Part shown: piece by piece, positions 57,654 through 64,000 of the stretch
Layout of the letters: every line of letters starts with the position of its first letter
Numbering within the stretch: the first letter of the stretch is position 1
Assembly: GCA_026874595.1 (NCBI GenBank)
Contig: CM049307.1
Location: 23,658,362-23,722,361, forward strand
From: Sipunculus nudus
Lineage: Eukaryota; Annelida; Sipuncula; Golfingiida; Sipunculidae
Direction: 5' to 3'
DNA length: 64,000 nt
The notes under the pieces: model-generated
The model's input: only the letters and a program-made list of their open reading frames with translations
What the model was told of the DNA's origin: nothing
The model's database searches: none
Made by a program: the position numbers and the translations under genes

Positions 57654-57824
57654 GGTATGAAGGCGGAGGTTTTTGGTAGTGTTATGTGGTTCTGTAGTTA
57701 CAATGATGACGGCGGGGGTCCGGTTGTGAGGACACCAGAAGAACACAAGGTGACAATCGAACGGAGAGCGTTGAAGTGTAACACCGAAGAAGACAACAGA
57801 CAAACAGTGGACTATTTTCATTAA
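57654..57824 (+). CDS. Small plus-strand ORF or last exon
   Basis: ATG at 57657 opens 55 codons to TAA at 57822-57824, with an acceptor-like TATATATCCCACTGTTGTAG just before it (phase 0). The peptide is hydrophilic and coding-like (PVVRTPEEHKVTIERRALK, then CNTEEDNRQTVDYFH). The antisense frame, although open longer, is hydrophobic and looks like a shadow. No family recognised. It lies just right of the Tigger-like end, so it could also be mobile-element derived. Confidence 0.35.
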   Translation, partial: GMKAEVFGSVMWFCSYNDDGGGPVVRTPEEHKVTIERRALKCNTEEDNRQTVDYFH

Positions 57825-58089
57825 AGGTGCCCATTCATCTAAATTTTGAAAAGATTTTATGTTATTTCTATCTTCCTCTCTGTATATATTGTTCATCTAA
57901 AGATAGTTTTGGTTGTGAAAAGTTCTTAAAATGCCTTCGTGAAGGATGTATGAATTTGTTTATCAACAACTTGTTTGTAAACACAGCAATGTTGACAAAC
58001 GGGAAAAAACATGTACCCTTAGGTTGTAGGTTATATATATGCGGAGGTAGAAAGGTCACTTATTGCAATACGCCACTTGCAAAAGTCTA

Positions 58090-58627
58090 TAGTCCGTTTC
58101 ATCCCCTCATGTCCACCTGTTTTTTGCTATGAAAATTTTTATTAGGTACATTTCAAGGGAAACAGTTATAGTGTAGAGGAGAGGATAACAGAACCTAATT
58201 TTCAACTAGTTAACTAAATTCCTACCTTATGCCATTTTTGAGTAACAGAATTTTCTGAAAATATGAGAAATCAGTCTACATTTTACAACATATCAGACCC
58301 ACTTATGGCGGTCAAGGTCATTGGTCACATGCAAAACCAGCCTCAACTGACAGCAGCTGATTGGATGACCTCATGTAAACACTCTAAAAAATATAACCAG
58401 CTAAAACAAAGATGGCTACTTATGGAGGGATACACCATATCTGCCAGATCATGATAAAGAGACAAAAATGTTGTGAAACATAAACGGGGGATTTATTGTA
58501 ATATTCTTAACTGCCATATTAGGTTGTCACTTCCATATGTTGTTTACTTAGAAAATATTGAAAAATATAAACTTTTAAGTAAATCATTTACAAAAAACAG
58601 GTGGACAGCAGGTGGTGAAATGGACTA
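58090..58627. mobile_element. TIR element TAGTCCGTT, copy 2
   Basis: Left end TAGTCCGTTTCATCCCCTCA with TGTCCACCTGTTTTTT; right end AAAAAACAGGTGGACAGC with TGAAATGGACTA. Flanked by TA (58088-58089 and 58628-58629). Inverted ends of about 38 bp match copy 1. The interior is unrelated or highly diverged, so the family shares mainly its ends. Confidence 0.75.
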
Positions 58628-59819
58628 TAGCTTATCTGATTTGCTGCCAGATGCCCTTGTTGAATTTGTTTTGATTATTTTTGCGGACCCCTCATATTAT
58701 AAACACGTTCATTAAAAAAAAAAAACAAGCAGCCTGCGTGCGGTGATATCCACGTTTTTTGGCCTATTTTTATAAAAGCTTCAAGGGGTTACCTTTAGTT
58801 TATACAGGTCAGATAGTTGATTGGGCCCCTTTAACTGGAACGACGTCACTTGGCGTACAGCTATTAAAGTTACCCATGCCCGATCCCGTATGGGCTGCAA
58901 TTATTATTTGAACTGTCGTGGTACTCACCAGGCCTGGTTTTGGACATTGCTTCGTTTGAGGATCGACTTTTTACTATCGTGAACGACTCCTACGCAGCAC
59001 AAGGGGTCGTACTTGCACTCGTACTCGCACTATGTGTATTATTTCATGATTTAGAGACACACCTACTTCACTTCACTTCAAGCTTAGTAATTTGTTCGTA
59101 TAAATATGGGTGTCTGACTTGGACAGACTTTTATGTAAACCTAAACTTTTTGTATTCTTGTATATTTATTTTTCTATATAATCATATGTTTATTATAAAC
59201 ATTGTCATTAATAGGGTCTTTCTTCAGTTGAGATGAATGCCTGTGGAACCAAGATGAAAGTTAAGTTACACGTAACAGCAGTTTACAAAATTTCTAAATT
59301 GCACCCAGCTAAAAGGGCTGACTAAATGCCTGATAACATCAAGAACTTTATTAAATGTGCAGTTTCCCTGGATTCAGATTAGGATTGAAGGGACCTTAAT
59401 TCCTCGAGATTCGCTTCTCCTGGAAACCTGTTATCGCTTCTTGAGCACGTGCGCCTTATAATGTGTATATATAAAATTAATAAACCCATTTAATATAGAT
59501 GTCTGGTCGGTCGAGTGGCAGTTTGTGTGAGTTTATAGGGAAACGGCTTCGATTTGAATCTACTTGAACGGAGCTTATTGAGAATTACGTTTCCTGTTTT
59601 CATGTAGACCTGTTTTGGCGGTACTCAAGGTTTATGTAGTATAACTATATATAAATTGATAAATGCGATGGTTTTGTATTTATTGTAACCTCGAGACAAC
59701 CAGTCACATAATATGATTAATAATTTTCCAAGATATTTTTCTCTGAGTCTGTTACTAGCTACAAATGATCTCACTACAAGAAACATATATATATATTGTT
59801 ACGAAGACAAATTGCTCAG
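58628..59819. other. Unassigned; partial old repeat
   Basis: 58745-58835 (TTTTTTGGCCTATTTTTATA) matches the stretch near 6560-6660. A perfect minus donor CCTG|GTGAGT at 58928 follows a 33-codon cysteine-containing frame (58929-59029) whose acceptor lacks a pyrimidine tract, so it is not called. The rest is AT-rich. Confidence 0.35.
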
Positions 59820-59824
59820 GGGAA

Positions 59825-59945
59825 AACATTGGGCTGATCCGGGAGTCGAACCCATGTCGGTGGCGCACAAGTCCGCCGTACCAACCGCTTCGCTAGCAAA
59901 CCAAGCTTCACTAGCGGCACAGTTCGGTCCGCTTTTGTCACCACG
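59825..59945 (-). mobile_element. tRNA-like SINE fragment, third family
   Basis: Minus strand has an A-box-like GCGGTTGGTACGGCGG and a B box GGGTTCGACTCCCGG at tRNA-like spacing. The cloverleaf is imperfect and no terminal CCA-type context exists. It sits against the TA microsatellite at 59950. It is not similar to the other two SINE families. Confidence 0.5.

Positions 59946-59949
<4 letters not shown>

Positions 59950-60002
<53 letters not shown>
59950..60002. repeat. (TA)n microsatellite
   Basis: Pure TA run of about 26 units. Confidence 0.95.
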
Positions 60003-60006
<4 letters not shown>

Positions 60007-60259
60007 GCTTCATTCCACAGCCTCAGCATTCTTGTAATGGTAAGTTAAACCTCTCTATTCTGCCATTATAGTCTGCAATATATTCATATTTCCACAGATG
60101 AAATGTGAAGGCTGGTAAATTAAATCCCCGTGAAAAATAGTATGTTTGTTTAACTTTTCACGTACGACTCAAGGCTATCTAGTTTTATACTAATTTTACT
60201 CACATATTTACTCTCTGAACTGCAATTTCATTATGTTTTTTTACTGATATTAATCATAA

Positions 60260-60378
60260 TCATGTGATAATAATATTCCACTTTATCAAGTTCAGCATAT
60301 AGTTGTAAAAGTCCCTAAATACGTCCTCAACTTTCTCCCTGACATGCACGTCTTCCATGAATTCCGTGACTGTCAGCG
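60260..60378 (-). CDS. Host exon, last or penultimate
   Basis: Minus-strand exon after a strong acceptor (TTTCCCTTTTGCTTGATACGGCAG trimmed to its last AG at 60380-60379), phase 1, open for 38 codons to TGA at 60262-60260. The peptide starts LTVTEFMEDVHVREKVEDVF, charged and helical. Entry phase matches the exit of 62703-62883. A weaker donor GAC|GTATTT (after 60323) could end the exon earlier, in phase 0. Function unknown. Confidence 0.5.
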
Positions 60379-62702
60379 CTGCCGTATCAAGCAAAAGGGA
60401 AACATTAGTGGTTGAAATGAAAATGGAAGTTACCCATTAAATTATTCGTTCACGTCTTTTCGTATGAATTCTTCAATTCGAGCGGACATCTTAAATCTCT
60501 TGTATATATGCGTAAAAAAATGCTGCAAATCCTGGAATCGAAGTTAGCGTACACAGTGTATGCTCTAGTAGTTTAATTGATACTATTGGCAAAAGAGTTC
60601 AAGTCTAACAGATTAAAAATGGTCGCAAAATACACACTGTTGCACCTTATTAAAGTGAATCACCCAGTGCAAACCTGCTTTGAGTATAGGTAACTTCTAT
60701 GACATGATCAGGTTTTTTATTTGGCACTACGGATACCAGGCATTGTACTCTTGCTTAGAAAATATCCCGTCTAATTGGCGGTCTAGACATAGTCTGGTCT
60801 CAGCATAATTATACCAGTTCTGTGTAGGGTTTCTATCCGTCTAAGATCATTTTTTTTTGTTACATATCAAAACATCAGTTCAGTGACACTGTATTCCACT
60901 TCTGGCTTTCCGAATGAAAATTAAATAATTTGTATTCTCTATAGAAAGACAGAATCTGATAACATTTTGTATAAAATCAAAAACAACTGACGTTGTTTAA
61001 ACAGGATATGTTATATGATTTCCTTATACGCATTTTCTGGTCGGTATGACGCCAGTCGAGGACCTCTTCGGCCGCCACACTAGCTCAATCTAAGCCTATA
61101 TGTATATACCACACTTTTACACAGTAAAGTTAACTTTGTTCAGCCAAAACAATGTAGAAACTTTGAGCAATTGCTTTTCCGACACTTTATTAGCATCTTA
61201 AAACAACATATGCATCAATAATGATACACAATGAATAAAAACATTCGGATTAAAATATCCCTTATTCAAATATGCAGCCCCTTCAATCGGTTTGATCATG
61301 CAGCGGTTAGCCAAACAGAGGCCGATGAAATGATTATTGGCCAATGGTGTTTCGCCTTATGTGCCCTGGGCCGGAGGATATAGTTGGGTAGTCATGTATC
61401 GTCAACGTATCGACATACGGATATGTAATGATACCAAGACGATATTTGACTTTGTATCGCGATATATCGGTGCAACGGAGAATCGTCACCGGAAACGACA
61501 AATGGAAAAATGTTGCACACTTCTCTCAGATATATTAACAGCACTCGGTACAAGAAAATATTTTACAACCATTACGCAGTCGCCTCCAGGAATCATTTAT
61601 TTTACAGTTATGGAATTCTACGTTTTAATATTCCGCGACCATGTTTTTTATATGTGACCTGATTTGGATTGGATTTCGTATGCTAGTAGGACGTCCCCTT
61701 GTTTTGTCTATATAGGACCACTAATCCGATTATACTGGTGAAACTAGATTAAATCGTGCACAGCAGGGTTGGGATTTCTGGAAAATTTGTTACGATGATT
61801 CACTGAGAGACATAAAATGTTCGCAGTGTTGCAACGGCTTTTCGTTATTAGTGCATCACAGGCATTTGGAATGGTTGTCTGCTTGTTAATAAATTTCAAG
61901 CCGCTCAAAAATAAAACGCACTGCATAAGTTCTCGGAGGGGATGGCCAGCGTCCCCTGCGTCTGCATGTTTAAAAATAATAAAACGGACCTATCCCAATC
62001 TCACCGAATATCAAAGCATGGTCAAAATGGGATCAAAACATGAAATGGATTAGCCAACACTTGTAAATCAAATGATCACCCTAACCCAGATGGCATTTGT
62101 GAATTGTTCTCATGTTAACATAAAAATGACGGGGACGAATGAAACCAGCCAGGAAGCAACCCGTGTCGACTTGTGTGCACCGTTGTCCCCCCTGTCATTA
62201 GCCTGCCCAGGACTTGACCCATCGCATTGACTTTTTGGTTCCATAATTTTTTTTCTAGGCTTCACTCTTACAGTCTTCCTCTCGATCTAGAAAAATGAAA
62301 ATGGAAATCACTCTTTCATGTATAAACTGTGTGTGTGCACGGATATTTGTGTATGTATCTGTTTAATTATTAATAGTTCGTTACTGTGTGTACATATAGT
62401 GTGATAGAGAACAAGTAAAAAGATTGTCCAATTAAATTGTCTTCTCGCATATAATATTTTAAAACGCCACCCTTTATATCTTAAGTTACACGTGTAGCCC
62501 TAGCTACTACCAGTCTAATGGAAGTACCAGGATGTAAAAGCATAAAGTGTGAAGCAACTGACACCGCCTCTGTTATATTATACAATACTTAACCTTGAAT
62601 ACTTTCATTATATGGACTAAAAAGAAAATATATGCGTCAGGAAAATAAGCTCTGTATTAATACATAAACACATTAATGAAATGTGTTTCTATGGTAACTC
62701 AC
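60379..62702. other. Intron between two host exons
   Basis: About 2.3 kb between the phase-matched minus-strand exons. Frames on either strand (plus 61337-61657, minus 61744-61926) lack splice support. No repeat family from elsewhere in the window was recognised here. Confidence 0.4.
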
Positions 62703-62883
62703 GTACCGGATATATAATGTTTTCTCCTCTGCACCTGGCCTTGTAATCGCCACCATTTACTGTATCTTGGAAACGATGTCGGACCTCAGCGTCTCCCCAG
62801 TTTTGAACCATCAGTCCTTGCTGAATACGCCTTAACATCTGATAGTAGCTCATGCTGCCCTGCTGCCTGCGGTTGAAGTTAAC
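62703..62883 (-). CDS. Host exon, unknown protein
   Basis: Minus-strand exon of up to 181 bp ending at a perfect donor GTAC|GTGAGT (GT at 62702-62701), phase 1. The frame is open for 60 codons with coding-like composition: SMSYYQMLRRIQQGLMVQNW, then GDAEVRHRFQDTVNGGDYKA, then RCRGENIIYP. The left boundary is either the AG at 62885-62884 or the one at 62868-62867; an internal ATG at 62856 could instead start the protein. It joins 60260-60378 in phase across a 2.3-kb intron. No family recognised. Confidence 0.55.
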
Positions 62884-64000
62884 CTTAGATTATCTCAAGA
62901 TGCAGAGTAAAGAGATTTTTTTCTGAATTTTTAATGTTATGAATTCCTTTTTGGTTTTTGTGAACTTAGAATTGGTAGTACCATAATATAAGATGTTAAT
63001 AAACGAAAGGGTCAGCACACATTGTCTCAATAATGGCTGAATGTTAATCTACCTGTAATTCAACCAGCAAGGGATCAAGTAGACCAAAAGTAAATTATTA
63101 CTTGGTTGCATTTTTAACTCTTCATGAATATTATGTAAAAATAATAATTCATAATATATTCGGGTGATATATATACTGTAATGTTATATATATAATTAAC
63201 TCAAAATACAGGTGCGTGCACAGGTAAAAAGTTTTTTTTTCCCAGCAGTGCAAAATTTTGATTAATCATACAAATAGCCAACTAAAATTATTAGCTGCTG
63301 ATGACCCATTAAAAAGGCGACTATTTTTATTTTTCTCATTTGTGCCACCAGCTGATAATAAATGGAGCTGTATAATCCGGCATCCAAAACCGGAAAATTG
63401 TTATCATTTAGATTTACCCCGTGGTGTTGTAAGAGATTACTGACAAACTAAAGTAATAAAATAAAAGAAAAGATTCGCTCCAATCATTTTCAAACGAATT
63501 ATCGCCTCCGCCATGCAGGAGGGTATGCGTTCATCCCCGTTCGTGAGCGTGTTTGAATTTGTTCCCAATATAAGTAGCGCAGTCATGAACGGAATGTAAT
63601 AAAATCTTCAGGGTATTTCAGGCGTGGGCCAAAGCAGAATGGATTAGATTTTGGTTTCAGAATTCAGGCCCTATAAAGGGGGGGGGGGGGGGGGGGGTAG
63701 GGTCAGCCGGTACTCCGTATCCGGCCCGAAGGACAGACATTTCTTATACGGCCCACTACATGTTTAAAAATTTAGAAGTCACATTTACTTAAATTTTGTT
63801 TCTGCTTACATGACCTTTATTAAGGAGAATTTGAGAGGGTCAGAGGTCTACATAGTGTTCTACAGTGCACAAGTAAATGCTAGAAATTGCCGAAGTCTCT
63901 TTTGGGCATAAGCTAACATTTTCACCAGGAGTGTTCCGAAGGGCCTAAAGGGGCCCGGACCGGTCGAGAGTTTCCCATGCATATAAATGGCACGAGAAAC
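62884..64000. other. Unassigned right end of window
   Basis: Plus-strand frame 63258-63443 (61 codons) has no splice support or domain. A G run of 20 bases lies at 63678-63697. GCAGGAGGGTATGCGTTCATCC near 63519 looks like part of a dispersed repeat but has no partner in the window. Confidence 0.35.

Noticed and set aside
58929..59029. Minus-strand 33-codon frame with a perfect donor, after the 60260 exon
   Set aside because: The acceptor side lacks a pyrimidine tract, and joining it needs the weak GTATTT donor at 60322. The frame contains a short GTACGAGT-type repetition.
58940..59236. 98-codon plus frame with hydrophobic stretches
   Set aside because: Its first part is antisense to the weak minus exon and its second part is AT-driven (FIFLYNHMFIINIV). 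No splice support and no domain.
59825..59900. Possible tRNA gene on the minus strand
   Set aside because: Only the D and T regions look tRNA-like; the acceptor stem cannot be formed, and it appears SINE-derived.

Overview
The window looks like a piece of an animal nuclear genome: AT-rich, intron-dominated and heavily loaded with transposons, microsatellites and tandem arrays, with no bacterial-type operons. A Ty3/gypsy element of the type with integrase ahead of reverse transcriptase, a tRNA-derived SINE family, PIF/Harbinger, hAT, pogo/Tigger and Mutator-like remnants, and repeats ending in ACGG-rich tails suggest a marine invertebrate, most likely a mollusc or another lophotrochozoan. That is inference; no species marker was recognised.

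The dominant object is a complete LTR retrotransposon at 38316-45061 on the minus strand. It has 5-bp target duplications (TTCAA), LTRs of about 1.12 kb with roughly nine substitutions and one 2-bp indel between them, a primer binding site, a polypurine tract, gag with a CCHC knuckle, and a pol whose protease-integrase part precedes the RT/RNase H part. Gag and pol share one frame split by a single TAA. The fingers and palm of reverse transcriptase are missing, so the copy is recent but not autonomous.

Host coding sequence is sparse and seen only as exons, found by pairing splice signals with phase-compatible open frames. The best are minus-strand exons at 4904-5125 and 3085-3327 (an extracellular-looking beta-rich domain), a minus-strand pair at 10527-10584 and 10345-10405 encoding a C-terminus with a PPSY motif, a minus-strand pair at 62703-62883 and 60260-60378, and plus-strand exons at 56373-56557 and 57654-57824. 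None could be assigned to a named family with confidence.

The rest is repeat landscape. Left part (1-9.1 kb): poly-G/C MITEs and a pogo-like MITE. 9.7-22.9 kb: a SINE, a 0.67-kb tandem duplication, a 61-bp satellite of about 17 units, 390-bp and 125-bp arrays, a 1.73-kb hAT element with perfect 8-bp target duplication, and a 2.2-kb degenerate repeat field. 24-33 kb: a Mutator-like MITE, a 145-bp array carrying nuclear-receptor-like motifs, a foldback element, a Harbinger transposase fragment and a second inverted-repeat element. 35-38 kb: a long inverted repeat enclosing two SINEs. 45-59 kb: two copies of a TA-flanked TIR element, a 1.2-kb tandem duplication with a nested hAT-like insertion, and many TA microsatellites.
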